Below, piece by piece: positions 21,999 through 30,968 of a DNA stretch of 64,000 nt. How positions within the stretch are numbered: the stretch's first letter is position 1; the number at the start of each line of letters is the position of its first letter. A program made the position numbers and the translations under genes. The notes under the pieces were generated by a model that saw only the letters and a program-made list of their open reading frames with translations, did no database searches and had not been told where the DNA came from. This DNA is from Dactylosporangium sucinum (lineage in GTDB: Bacteria > Actinomycetota > Actinomycetes > Mycobacteriales > Micromonosporaceae), in contig NZ_BMPI01000008.1 in the NCBI RefSeq assembly GCF_014647515.1, forward strand, positions 107,488-171,487, written 5' to 3'.

Positions 21999-23060
21999 GT
22001 GGGAACGCTTGTGATGATCGGCACAGAGAAGGGCCTGTTTCTGGCCCGCAGTGATGACGACCGCAAGACGTGGCGGCTGTCCGCACCGCACCACGCCATG
22101 AATGCGATCTACGCCGTCGCGGCCACCCGCGAGCGGCTGTTCGCGAGCGTGACCAGCTCGCACTTCGGCCCGAGCGTTGTCACCAGCGACGACCTCGGCG
22201 CGACCTGGCAGGAGCCCGACGCCGCGCCCATCGCCTTCCCCGAGGACACCGGCGTCGCGCTGGAGCGGGTCTGGCAGCTGGTCCCCGGCCCGCGGCTGTG
22301 GGCCGGCGTGCAGCCCTCCGCGCTCTTCGTCTCCGACGACGGCGGCGCGAGCTTCGAGCTGGTCCGCGGCCTGTGGGACCACCCGCACCGGCCGGAGTGG
22401 GGCGCCGGCTTCGGCGGCCAGGCGATCCACACGATCCTGCCGCACCCGACCGACCCGCAGCAGGTCGTCGTGGCGATGTCGACGGGCGGGGTCTATCGGA
22501 CCGGCGACGGCGGCGCCACCTGGACGCCGGCAAACCGGGGCATCAAGGCATATTTCTTCCCCGACCCGTGGCCGGAGTTCGGACAGTGCGTGCACAAGGT
22601 CGCCCGGCACCCCGACCGGCCCGATCAGCTGTTCGCGCAGAATCATCACGGTGTGTATCGCTCTGATGACGGTGGGGCCCGGTGGACGTCGATCGCCGAG
22701 GGCCTGCCGGCCGACTTCGGCTTCCCGATCGTCGTGCACCCACACCGGCCCGGCGTGGTCTACACGTTCCCGCTGACCGCGGACGGGATGCGGTTCCCGG
22801 CGGAGGAGCGGTGCCGGGTCTATCGCAGCGCCGACGCGGGCGCGACGTGGGAGCCGCTCGCCGACGGCCTGCCCGACGGTCCGTTCTATCCGGCGGTGCT
22901 GCGCGATGCGATGTGCACCGACGACGCCGACCCCGCGGGTGTGTATTTCGGCACGCGCTCCGGCGAGGTGTTCGCGAGCGCCGACGAGGGCGACACCTGG
23001 CGGCCCGTGGCGGCGCACCTGCCCGACGTGCTGAGTGTCCGCGCGGTGACCATCCCGTGA
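21999..23060 (+). CDS. BNR/sialidase-like propeller protein
   Basis: The 353-residue cytosolic protein has repeated Asp-box motifs (SDDGGASF, TGDGGATW, SDDGGARW, SADAGATW, SADEGDTW), so it folds as a beta-propeller like sialidases and YCF48/Vps10 proteins. There is no signal peptide and no visible sialidase Arg triad, so the common label exo-alpha-sialidase is doubtful. The next gene, a CysO-like sulfur carrier, starts inside its stop codon (GTGA). This coupling is the best clue to a role linked to sulfur transfer or thiocarboxylate chemistry. Start codons at 22011 and 22014 are also possible. Confidence 0.75.
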   Translation: MGTLVMIGTEKGLFLARSDDDRKTWRLSAPHHAMNAIYAVAATRERLFASVTSSHFGPSVVTSDDLGATWQEPDAAPIAFPEDTGVALERVWQLVPGPRLWAGVQPSALFVSDDGGASFELVRGLWDHPHRPEWGAGFGGQAIHTILPHPTDPQQVVVAMSTGGVYRTGDGGATWTPANRGIKAYFFPDPWPEFGQCVHKVARHPDRPDQLFAQNHHGVYRSDDGGARWTSIAEGLPADFGFPIVVHPHRPGVVYTFPLTADGMRFPAEERCRVYRSADAGATWEPLADGLPDGPFYPAVLRDAMCTDDADPAGVYFGTRSGEVFASADEGDTWRPVAAHLPDVLSVRAVTIP

Positions 23061-23338
23061 TCCAGGTGCTCGTGCCCGGAGCACTGCGCGGGGAGAGCGG
23101 TGGGGCCGGGCGGCTCTCGCTCGACACGCCGGGCGGAGTTACGCTCGGTGCCGTGTTGGACGAGATCGCCGCCCGCTGGCCGCGCCTGGAGCGACGGCTG
23201 CGTGACGAGCGGGGCGAGCTGCGGCGATACGTCAATATTTACGTCGATGGCGAAGACTGCCGGCGGCTGAGCGGCCTGACCACGCCGGTGCCGGACGGTG
23301 CCGAGATCCAGGTGCTGCCGTCGGTGGCGGGAGGCTAG
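23057..23338 (+). CDS. CysO/MoaD-type sulfur-carrier protein
   Basis: The 93-residue ubiquitin-fold protein ends VLPSVAGG with the exposed Gly-Gly that is thiocarboxylated in MoaD, ThiS and CysO. The segment RRYVNIYVDGEDCRRLSGL is close to mycobacterial CysO (FVNIYVNDEDVRFSGGL), so CysO-like is the best sub-assignment. CysO supplies sulfur for cysteine synthesis with CysM and the protease Mec; neither gene is adjacent here. Instead it is translationally fused to the propeller gene. Confidence 0.83.
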   Translation: MIQVLVPGALRGESGGAGRLSLDTPGGVTLGAVLDEIAARWPRLERRLRDERGELRRYVNIYVDGEDCRRLSGLTTPVPDGAEIQVLPSVAGG

Positions 23339-23342
23339 GACT

Positions 23343-26300
23343 TTGACGACCGCAGATTCCTGGGCCGCCGGAGTCAAGAGCAGCCGCCGCGTCGGGGTGC
23401 GCCCGACCGGCGCGCTGGCCGGCGCCCTGCTCGTCCTGGCGTCGCTCGCGTCGCTCGCCGTCGCCGGCTGGGGCGTCGAGGAGTTCAGCATCCTCTGGGG
23501 CGGGCTCGCCGTCGTGGCGCTCGCCGGCGTCGTCGTGCTGACCATGCGCGGCTTCCCGCTGTTCGCGATCCTGACCGTGGCCGCCGGCGCCGTCGTGTGG
23601 GGCGTCGCCACCCGCGCCTGGCTGCCCGACAGCTGGTTCGACGTCGTGGGCGTGCTGCGGTTCATCGGCATCAACCTGGCATTCGTCGTCCCGCTCGGCG
23701 GCACCTTCCTGTCCGCGCTCATGCTCGACGCCCGCCGCCTCGCCCGCGCCGCCATCGACGAGGCGGTCAGCGGCCGCCGCTGGTGGGGGGAGCCCGACGA
23801 CCACCTGCCGCGCCTCAAGGAGCTGGAGGCGCTGCCGTCCGCCCGCTTCTTCGCGCTCGGCGAGGGCGGCTGCACCCACCTGGTGGTCGCCGGCCGCCGC
23901 GTGGCCCTGTTCCTGCCCACCGTCTGGCCCAACGGCGAGTTCTCGATGGACGCCTCCGGCCAGGTCCTGCGCGGCGGCCGCCTGTTCGTCCCGGGCTCCG
24001 AGGACATCGACGGTCTGGCCGCCGAGCTGCACACCTGGCGCCGCCAGCTGGGCAAGGTCGGCGCCGTCGTCCGCGGCTACCTGGTCATCGCCCCGTCCCG
24101 CGGCGAGGCGAGCGAGAAGCTGGTCATCTCGGTCGCCCCCGGCGAGCACCTGCAGCTCGTCCACTCCGGCGAGCTGGTCGAGGCCGTGGGCCGCTGGCTC
24201 TCCGCCGAGCCGTATCGGGTGGACATCCCGGTGATGGAGCGCCTCCTGGTCCTGGCCGCGGGCAACCAGCTCCCCGAGCCGTCCCCGCTGGCCCGCACGT
24301 TCGGCCGCGACGGCTCCACCGGCCAGCAGCCGCTGGTCGCCGTGGCCGACGCGGCGTTCGCCGCGGCCCTGGGCAAGGAGCCGGAGCCCCCGGGCACCCT
24401 CCGCGACCGCCTGCGCGCCCGCACGGCCCGCACGTCCGCGTCCGGTCCGGTGCCCTTCGACCCGGCCGCCCCGGCCACAGCTTCCGGCGACTTCGACGAC
24501 GACGGCTCGGTCCGTGACCGCCTGGGCCTGAGCGACGGCTTCCGCTCGGAGTCCCGCTCGGCCGCCGCCCGCTCCGCCGATTCGAGCTCGCCGATCGAGT
24601 CCAGCTCGGAGACCTCCGCGGAGTCGTGGGAGGCCCGCTCGACCCGCGAGCTGGTGGGCTCCTGGGACTCCGACTCGGCGAGCCGGCTGGCCGCGTGGGC
24701 GGCCGACGACCCGCTGGCCCCCACGGACCCGGCGCCTCGCTCCCGCTTCTCGGACGACCCGCTGTTGTCCGGGGGCCCGGAGCCCGCCCACCGGTCCCGG
24801 TTCTCGGACGACTCGCCGTCGGGGGAGACGTCGCGCATCGGCCGCCGCCGCGCCCGCGACTCCTCGGACCCGACGCCCGACCTGCCGGCGACCCCGGAGA
24901 GCACGGACCGCTGGTCCCACCTCTCGCCGACCTCGGCGCCCCCGTCGTCGTCCCCACCCGCGGACCGCTGGGACGCCTCCCCGGGCGAGTATTCGGTGCC
25001 CGTCGTCCCCGACGAGCCCTCCCGCTGGTCGAGCGCGGTGGACGGCTTCCCGGTGACATACGAGACCGATGCCACATCACCGAGCTGGGAGCCCCGCTCC
25101 GAGTCCGCCGCGTCGAGCTGGGAGCCCCGCGCCGAGCCTTCCCCGCCTTCCTCGGTGAGTTGGGAGTCCGGCCTCGAATCGTCGCCGAGCTGGGAGCCGA
25201 GTGCGGGCAGCGCCTCGGGTTCGGAGTCCTCGACCGGCGCTCCGGCATCGAGCTGGGAGCCTTCGGTGAGCCGTTACGCTCGGCTTGATCCGGCGCCTCC
25301 GTCGGCTCCTGAGCCGTCGCGCCCGGACCCCTTGACCGAGGGCTCCACCTGGCGCCCACGGGCCGAGCCGACCTCGTCGACTGCCGGCTCGTCGACCGCC
25401 GGCCCGTCCACGGCTTCGAGTCAGACACCGCCCTGGCCCCTGCCGGACCCCGTCGGCGAGCCGTCCGGCTGGCGGTCGTCCTTCGATCCGACACCGGACG
25501 CCTCCCAGCCCGAGGACTTCTCGGATCGGGCGTCGGCGGACAGCCTGGCCGACTCGGTCACCCCGGCCGGTGGTTCGTTCCTGGACCGTTGGCGAAACCG
25601 CGACCGCACGTCCCAGGACCCGATCGACGCGTCCCGCCCGGCCTCGTCAGCCCCGGCCTCCTCGGCACCGGCCTCGTCAGCGCCCGTTTCCTCCGCGCCG
25701 GTTTCGTCCGCACCCGTCTCCCCCGCGCCGGTTTCGTCTGCGCCCGTTTCCTCAGCGCCCGTTTCCTCAGCGCCCGTATCGTCCGCGCCGGTGTCCTCTG
25801 TGCCGGTTTCTCCCGCTGGGCGGTCCGGTGGGCGGCCGGCGTTCACGGGGAGCCTGTTCGACGACACCGCGCCGGAGCTCGTGGCCAAGCCGCTCGAACT
25901 GCGGCGCTCCTGGGGCTCCGAACCCGATGCCCGCTCGACCCGACGGCGCGACGCCGGCCAGCCGCCGGTCGACCGTGGCCGGGGGCCGTTGTCGGGGCGC
26001 GGGCCGTATGACGAGCCGGCTCGTCCCGCCGAGCCCCCCCGTGCCGCCGAGCCGGCCCATCCCGCTGAGCCACCCCGGCCCGCTGAGCCACCCCGGCCCG
26101 CCGAGCCGTTCCGTCCCGCCGAGCCGTTCCGTCCCGCCGAGCCGTTCCGCCTGGCTGAGTCAGGCCGTCTCGCCGAGTCCGCCGAGTCGTTCCGTTCCGA
26201 CGATCCGTTTGGTCGCTCCGAGTCGGGGCGGCGTGCTGAGTCGGTTCGGACCGGTGAGTCCCGCACCGGGGCGTTCTCCGCGGAGACGTCTGCCACGGAC

Positions 26301-27119
26301 TCCGCCTTTGCCGGCGGCTCCGACCCTGGTCCGGGGGGCGGCGACGGGCCGGCCTGGTGGGAGAGCACGCCCGCCAAGAAGGCCGAGGAGCCTGCCCCGG
26401 AGAAGCGGTCGCGGTGGGGGCGGAAGAAGAGCGGGAACACCGAGGATCGCCCGGCGGCCGTCGACACCGGCCGTCCCGCGGCGGCCCAGGGGAGTGGCGG
26501 CGGTGACGACTGGGCGAGTGGGGCCACCACCGCCTGGGATCGGCGGGAAGCGCGGAACGCCGGCGACGAGTCCGGGTCGCGCTGGGGACGCGGCCGTGAC
26601 ACGGCGGCGCAGGAGGACAACCGGTCGAGCCTCGGGATCGGCCGCGATGCCGCGGCGCAGGAGGATGACCGGTCGGGCTTCGGGCGTGGCCGGGACGGCG
26701 CGGCGCGGGAGGATGACCGGTCGGGCTTCGGGCGTGGCCGGGACGGCGCGGCGCGGGAGGACGACCGGTCGGGCTTCGGGCGCGGGCGGGACACGGCGGC
26801 GCGGGAGGAGGAACGGTCGGGCTTCGGGTCTGGGCGGGATGCCTCCGGTGGGCGGCCGGCCTGGGCCACCGACCCCACGTCCGACTACGTGAGTGATCCC
26901 AGTGGGGAGTTCACCTCGGAGCGGGTGGCCGCGGCTCGGGCACAGCGGCAGGAGCGGGACGAGCGCGCCGACGGGGACCGGGCCGTCGTGCCTGAGCAGC
27001 GGCAGCGGCGGGCGGACTTCTCGCGGCTCGACGATGACGTCAAGCCGCTCGAGTTGAACCTTGACGAGGAGCCTCGGGGCACCGAGGGCCGCTCTCGGCG
27101 GTTCCTGCGGCGCAAGTAA
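23343..27119 (+). CDS. Large membrane protein with 850-residue disordered repeat tail
   Basis: This 1258-residue protein starts at a TTG preceded by GGGAGG. Residues about 20-140 form four membrane segments. Residues about 145-310 form a folded domain (HLVVAGRRVALFLPTVWPNG..., EDIDGLAAELHTWRRQL, VRGYLVIAPSRG) whose layout faintly recalls NERD nuclease-like domains but lacks their Glu-x-Lys active site. The remainder is low-complexity: Ser/Asp-rich, then a SSAPVSSAPVS run (near 760-820), AEPPRPAEP-type repeats (near 895-935) and DRSGFGRGRDGAARED repeats (near 1090-1160). It is probably a cytoplasmic tail. I do not recognise a function. Confidence 0.75.
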   Translation: MTTADSWAAGVKSSRRVGVRPTGALAGALLVLASLASLAVAGWGVEEFSILWGGLAVVALAGVVVLTMRGFPLFAILTVAAGAVVWGVATRAWLPDSWFDVVGVLRFIGINLAFVVPLGGTFLSALMLDARRLARAAIDEAVSGRRWWGEPDDHLPRLKELEALPSARFFALGEGGCTHLVVAGRRVALFLPTVWPNGEFSMDASGQVLRGGRLFVPGSEDIDGLAAELHTWRRQLGKVGAVVRGYLVIAPSRGEASEKLVISVAPGEHLQLVHSGELVEAVGRWLSAEPYRVDIPVMERLLVLAAGNQLPEPSPLARTFGRDGSTGQQPLVAVADAAFAAALGKEPEPPGTLRDRLRARTARTSASGPVPFDPAAPATASGDFDDDGSVRDRLGLSDGFRSESRSAAARSADSSSPIESSSETSAESWEARSTRELVGSWDSDSASRLAAWAADDPLAPTDPAPRSRFSDDPLLSGGPEPAHRSRFSDDSPSGETSRIGRRRARDSSDPTPDLPATPESTDRWSHLSPTSAPPSSSPPADRWDASPGEYSVPVVPDEPSRWSSAVDGFPVTYETDATSPSWEPRSESAASSWEPRAEPSPPSSVSWESGLESSPSWEPSAGSASGSESSTGAPASSWEPSVSRYARLDPAPPSAPEPSRPDPLTEGSTWRPRAEPTSSTAGSSTAGPSTASSQTPPWPLPDPVGEPSGWRSSFDPTPDASQPEDFSDRASADSLADSVTPAGGSFLDRWRNRDRTSQDPIDASRPASSAPASSAPASSAPVSSAPVSSAPVSPAPVSSAPVSSAPVSSAPVSSAPVSSVPVSPAGRSGGRPAFTGSLFDDTAPELVAKPLELRRSWGSEPDARSTRRRDAGQPPVDRGRGPLSGRGPYDEPARPAEPPRAAEPAHPAEPPRPAEPPRPAEPFRPAEPFRPAEPFRLAESGRLAESAESFRSDDPFGRSESGRRAESVRTGESRTGAFSAETSATDSAFAGGSDPGPGGGDGPAWWESTPAKKAEEPAPEKRSRWGRKKSGNTEDRPAAVDTGRPAAAQGSGGGDDWASGATTAWDRREARNAGDESGSRWGRGRDTAAQEDNRSSLGIGRDAAAQEDDRSGFGRGRDGAAREDDRSGFGRGRDGAAREDDRSGFGRGRDTAAREEERSGFGSGRDASGGRPAWATDPTSDYVSDPSGEFTSERVAAARAQRQERDERADGDRAVVPEQRQRRADFSRLDDDVKPLELNLDEEPRGTEGRSRRFLRRK

Positions 27120-27223
27120 GCGGCCCGCGCTCCGCGCAGGCCACGGCGCCGGGACGGAGCGAGGGCGGCCCCGAGAAGGCAGCTGTGCCCGGCAAGCGGG
27201 CTACCGCCGTCCGGGCACACGCC

Positions 27224-27259
27224 CAGCAGGTGGGCGCGCCTCAGCAGGTGGGCGCGCCT
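27224..27259. repeat. 18-bp tandem duplication
   Basis: CAGCAGGTGGGCGCGCCT occurs twice in direct succession and a decayed third copy follows. It lies in the 340-bp gene-free gap between the large membrane protein and glyA. Confidence 0.75.
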
Positions 27260-27340
27260 CCAGCAAACGGGCGCGGTCAGGAAACCGGGCAGCGGCCGGG
27301 CTGACACGGGCTAACAGCAGCATCCGAGCGTCGCTTGGAG

Positions 27341-27452
27341 CCGCGACCGCCGCCAGCCGCGACCGCCGCCAGCCGCGACCGCCGCCAGCCGCGACCGCCG
27401 CCAGCCGCGACCGCTGCCGGCCCCGACCGCTGCACGCCGCGACCGGTGCCAG
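27341..27452. repeat. 16-bp tandem repeat array, seven units
   Basis: The unit CCGCGACCGCCGCCAG is repeated four times without error (27341-27404), followed by three diverged units to 27452. There are no spacers, so this is a minisatellite and not CRISPR. It ends 7 bp before the glyA stop codon. Confidence 0.9.
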
Positions 27453-27459
27453 GCGTGGG

Positions 27460-28722
27460 CTACTTCCAGCCGGGCATCGGGTAGCTCTTCAGGAGGTCGC
27501 GGACCTCGCCGGCGATGGTGTCCAGGGACTGCTCGTCGTCCTTGATGGCGGCGTCCACCGCGCGGGAGATCCACTCGGCCACCTGGGGCATCTCGGCCTC
27601 GGTCAGGCCGCGCGTGGTCAGGGCGGGGGTGCCCAGGCGGACGCCGCTCGGGTCGAAGGGCTTGCGGGTGTCGTACGGGACCGTGTTGTAGTTCGTTTCG
27701 ATGCCCGCGCGGTCCAGCGCCCGCGCCGCCGGCTTGCCGCCGATGTTCTTGGTCGTCAGGTCCAGCAGGATCAGGTGGTTGTCGGTGCCGCCCGAGACCA
27801 GGTCGAAGCCGCGGTCGGTCAGGGCCGCCGCCAGGGCCTTGGCGTTGGCCACGATCTGGTGGGCGTACGCGCTGAAGGACGGGGTCGACGCCTCGGCCAA
27901 CGCCACCGCGATGCCCGCCGTGGTGTGGTTGTGGGGGCCGCCCTGCAGGCCCGGGAAGACCGCCTTGTCCAGGGCCTTCGCGTGCTGCTCGTCGGACATG
28001 AGCATCGCGCCGCGAGGGCCGCGCAGCGTCTTGTGGGTCGTCGTCGAGATGATCTCCGCGTGGCCCACCGGGGAGGGGTGGGCGCCGCCGGCGATCAGGC
28101 CGGCGATGTGGGCGATGTCGGCCACCAGGACGGCGCCGACCTCGCGGGCGATCTCGGCGAAGCGCGGGAAGTCGATCGTGCGGGGGATGGCGGTACCGCC
28201 GGAGAAAATGATCTTCGGGCGTTCGCGCAGGGCGATGTCGCGGACCTCGTCGAAGTCGATGCGACCGTCCGACTGGCGGACCGTGTACCGCACGGGGCGG
28301 AACCAGGCGCCCGTGGCCGACACCGACCAGCCGTGGGTCAGGTGGCCGCCCATCGGCAGCGCCATGCCCATGACGGTGTCGCCCGGCTTGGCCAGCGCCA
28401 TGTACACGGCGAGGTTGGCGGGTGAGCCCGAGTACGGCTGGACGTTGGCGTGGTCGACGCCGAACAGGGCGCGAGCGCGGGCGACCGCCAGCTCCTCGAT
28501 CGGGTCGATGAAGCGCTGGCCCTCGTAGTACCGCTTGCCGGCGTAGCCCTCGGAGTACTTGTTCGTGAGGACGGTGCCGGTCGCCTCGAGGACGGCCTGG
28601 GAGACGTAGTTCTCCGAGGCGATCATCCGCAGGGTGTCGTGCTGCCGCCCGGCCTCACCCTCGATGAGGGCGGCCAGCTCGGGATCGGCCTGGGTGAGGG
28701 CATTGAGCGCGGGAACGTGCAT
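27460..28722 (-). CDS. glyA: Serine hydroxymethyltransferase
   Basis: The 420-residue enzyme interconverts serine plus tetrahydrofolate with glycine plus methylene-tetrahydrofolate. Family motifs include RMIASENYVS near residue 35, KYSEGYAGKRYYEGQ and the PLP-lysine segment STTTHKTLRGPRGA. The ATG at 28722 has AGGAGGT close upstream, so the 11-residue longer reading is rejected. A ZTP riboswitch precedes it, which is consistent with control by one-carbon/purine status. It lies close to serA (35296), whose product feeds it serine. Confidence 0.97.
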   Translation of the reverse strand: MHVPALNALTQADPELAALIEGEAGRQHDTLRMIASENYVSQAVLEATGTVLTNKYSEGYAGKRYYEGQRFIDPIEELAVARARALFGVDHANVQPYSGSPANLAVYMALAKPGDTVMGMALPMGGHLTHGWSVSATGAWFRPVRYTVRQSDGRIDFDEVRDIALRERPKIIFSGGTAIPRTIDFPRFAEIAREVGAVLVADIAHIAGLIAGGAHPSPVGHAEIISTTTHKTLRGPRGAMLMSDEQHAKALDKAVFPGLQGGPHNHTTAGIAVALAEASTPSFSAYAHQIVANAKALAAALTDRGFDLVSGGTDNHLILLDLTTKNIGGKPAARALDRAGIETNYNTVPYDTRKPFDPSGVRLGTPALTTRGLTEAEMPQVAEWISRAVDAAIKDDEQSLDTIAGEVRDLLKSYPMPGWK

Positions 28723-28750
28723 GGGCCACCTCCTGGCATACGCCGATCGA

Positions 28751-28832
28751 GGCACCCAGGCGCGCGGTGCCAGCGATGCTAGGAAGCTCCCCGGTGGTCG
28801 GTTCCACCTTGAAATGCGCCAGTCGCAATACC
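28751..28832 (-). promoter_or_regulatory. ZTP (pfl) riboswitch upstream of glyA
   Basis: Read on the reverse strand, the leader contains the conserved ZTP aptamer pieces in order: GCGACTGGCGC, then ACCACCGGGGAGC, then GCGCCTGGGTGCC. The aptamer ends about 28 nt before the glyA ATG. The 3' piece CCTGG can pair with CCAGG next to the Shine-Dalgarno, so translational control is plausible. The class senses the purine intermediates ZMP/ZTP that rise when folate is short, and is known from glyA leaders. A covariance-model search would confirm it. Confidence 0.82.
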
Positions 28833-28929
28833 GAGGACCATCTTAGTGACCTCCGGCGTGGACGCGCGAACCCTTCCGCGTCGGGGTGGTCACACCGGCG
28901 TCAGGAGCCGCCCGAACTGACCAGACGAA

Positions 28930-28959
28930 GGGTCCGGGACACGGTGCGGTCCCGGACCC
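28930..28959 (-). terminator. Terminator after ilvD
   Basis: A perfect 11-bp inverted repeat (GGGTCCGGGAC ... GTCCCGGACCC) with an 8-nt loop lies 17 bp beyond the ilvD stop on its strand. Confidence 0.7.
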
Positions 28960-28976
28960 ACGATCGTCAAGACCCG

Positions 28977-30830
28977 TCACGGCACCTTGCGGTAGGCGCC
29001 ATCGCTGGCCGAGGTGGCCATCGACGCGTACGCGCGCAGGGCCGCGGACACCGGGCGGTCGCGGTCGGCCGGGGTGTACGGCCGCTCGCGCTTGTCCTGC
29101 GCGACCCGGCGGGCCTGCAGCTCCTCGTCGGACACCCGCAGCTCGATCGAGCGGTTGGGGATGTCGATGTCGATGATGTCCCCCTCCTCGACGAGGGCGA
29201 TCAGCCCGCCCCCGGCGGCCTCGGGCGAGATGTGGCCGATGGAGAGTCCAGAGGTACCGCCGGAGAAGCGCCCGTCGGTGATCAGCGCACACGCCCGGCC
29301 CAGGCCCCGGCCCTTGAGGAACGAGGTCGGGTACAGCATCTCCTGCATGCCGGGGCCGCCGCGCGGCCCCTCGTAGCGGATCACGACGACGTCGCCGGCG
29401 GTCACCACCTTGCCGAGGATGCCGTCGACGGCCGCGTCCTGCGACTCGAAGACGCGGGCCGGACCGCTGAACGTGAGGTTCTCGGCCGGCACGCCGGCGG
29501 TCTTGACCACGCAGCCGTCCGGCGCGATGTTGCCGAACAGGATCGCGAGGCCGCCGTCGGCCGTGTAGGCGTGATCGACCGAGCGGATGCAGCCCTCGGC
29601 GCCGTCGGTGTCGAGGGAGTTCCACCGGTTCGTCGTCGAGAACGGCTCGGTGGTGCGCACCCCGCCCGGAGCGGCGTGGAACAGCTCGATCGCGGCGTCC
29701 GAGGCATTGCCGCCCCGGATGTCCCATTCCGCCAGCCACGCGTCGAGCGTCGGGGTGTGGACGCTGGACACGTCGCGGTTGAGCAGGCCGCCCCGGTCGA
29801 GCTCGCCCATGATGGCGGGGATGCCGCCCGCCCGGTGGACGTCTTCCATGTGGTACTTCTGGGTGTTCGGCGCCACCTTGGCCAGACACGGCACGCGGCG
29901 CGAGATGCCGTCGATGTCCGCGACGGAGAAGTCCACCTCGGCCTCGCGGGCGGCGGCGAGCAGGTGCAGGACGGTGTTGGTCGAGCCGCCCATCGCGACG
30001 TCGAGCGCGACCGCGTTCTCGAACGCCGCGCGGGACGCGATCGCGCGGGGGAGCACCCCGGCGTCGTCCTGCTCGTAGTAGCGCTTGCAGAGGTCGACGA
30101 TCAGGGTCCCGGCCCGCTCGAAGAGCGCGCGGCGCGCGGCGTGGGTGGCCAGCGCGGAGCCGTTGCCGGGCAGGGCGAGGCCGATGGCCTCGGTGAGGCA
30201 GTTCATCGAGTTGGCGGTGAACATGCCGGAGCAGGAGCCGCACGTCGGGCAGGCGGAGCGCTCGATCTGGCCGAGCTGCTCGTCCGTGACGGCTTCGTTG
30301 GCCGACGCGATCATGGCGTCGATGAGGTCGAGTTTCGCGTCCTTCTCGTGGACCACGCCCTCGATCGCGATCGTCTTGCCGGCCTCCATGGGGCCGCCGG
30401 AGACGAACACGGTGGGGATGTTGAGGCGGAGCGCGGCGAGCAGCATGCCGGGCGTGATCTTGTCGCAGTTGGAGATGCACACGAGGGCATCGGCGCAGTG
30501 GGCCTGCACCATGTACTCGACGGCGTCGGCGATGAGCTCGCGGCTGGGCAGCGAGTAGAGCATCCCGCCGTGGCCCATCGCGATGCCGTCGTCGACGGCG
30601 ATGGTGTTGAACTCCTTGGCGACCCCACCCGCCTCGGCGACCGTCTCAGCGACGATCATCCCGAGATTGCGCAGGTGGACATGGCCCGGCACGAACTGCG
30701 TGAAACTGTTGGCGATGGCGACGATCGGCTTGCCGAAGTCGTCGTCGGTCATGCCGGTGGCGCGCCAGAGGGCGCGGGCACCGGCCATGTTGCGACCAGA
30801 AGTGGAGGTCCTAGACCGCAGCTCGGGCAT
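28977..30830 (-). CDS. ilvD: Dihydroxy-acid dehydratase
   Basis: The 617-residue product dehydrates dihydroxyisovalerate and dihydroxymethylvalerate, the third common step to valine and isoleucine. Cysteines for the Fe-S cluster lie in [11 protein letters not shown] and [18 protein letters not shown], with the typical [20 protein letters not shown] near the C-terminus. I use the ATG at 30830 because the family usually begins MPELRSRT; an ATG 12 bp upstream is also possible. It is divergent from ilvBNC, and the 200-bp gap between them contains the ilvB attenuator. Confidence 0.95.
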   Translation of the reverse strand: MPELRSRTSTSGRNMAGARALWRATGMTDDDFGKPIVAIANSFTQFVPGHVHLRNLGMIVAETVAEAGGVAKEFNTIAVDDGIAMGHGGMLYSLPSRELIADAVEYMVQAHCADALVCISNCDKITPGMLLAALRLNIPTVFVSGGPMEAGKTIAIEGVVHEKDAKLDLIDAMIASANEAVTDEQLGQIERSACPTCGSCSGMFTANSMNCLTEAIGLALPGNGSALATHAARRALFERAGTLIVDLCKRYYEQDDAGVLPRAIASRAAFENAVALDVAMGGSTNTVLHLLAAAREAEVDFSVADIDGISRRVPCLAKVAPNTQKYHMEDVHRAGGIPAIMGELDRGGLLNRDVSSVHTPTLDAWLAEWDIRGGNASDAAIELFHAAPGGVRTTEPFSTTNRWNSLDTDGAEGCIRSVDHAYTADGGLAILFGNIAPDGCVVKTAGVPAENLTFSGPARVFESQDAAVDGILGKVVTAGDVVVIRYEGPRGGPGMQEMLYPTSFLKGRGLGRACALITDGRFSGGTSGLSIGHISPEAAGGGLIALVEEGDIIDIDIPNRSIELRVSDEELQARRVAQDKRERPYTPADRDRPVSAALRAYASMATSASDGAYRKVP

Positions 30831-30903
30831 ACCTGTCAGCATGCCACGGTCCGGATCGTGGGATCGGTTGACTCAGGCCGTGAGATGGGGCAGCATGACG
30901 AGC

Positions 30904-30939
30904 ATGTCGTCGAGGTCGCTCCGAGTACTTATCATCTAG
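30904..30939 (+). CDS. ilvB leader peptide MSSRSLRVLII
   Basis: Eleven codons end with CTC CGA GTA CTT ATC ATC and TAG. The Val-Leu-Ile-Ile cluster is the expected sensor of branched-chain aminoacyl-tRNA. The ATG lies 7 nt after the probable -10 box and would be leaderless. An in-frame ATG at 30895 would add MTS but falls inside that box. Confidence 0.75.
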   Translation: MSSRSLRVLII

Positions 30940-30968
30940 CGCGCCGACGCCTGCCGTCAGCGCGCTAG

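Noticed and set aside
21999-23060. Exo-alpha-sialidase
   Set aside because: Asp boxes alone show a propeller; no signal peptide or catalytic Arg triad and Tyr/Glu pair is evident.
26580-26830. Direct repeats that might be a CRISPR array
   Set aside because: They are in-frame codon repeats (DRSGFGRGRDGAARE) inside the large membrane protein, with no variable spacers.
27341-27452. 16-bp array as CRISPR
   Set aside because: Units are contiguous, too short and without spacers; no cas genes are in the window.
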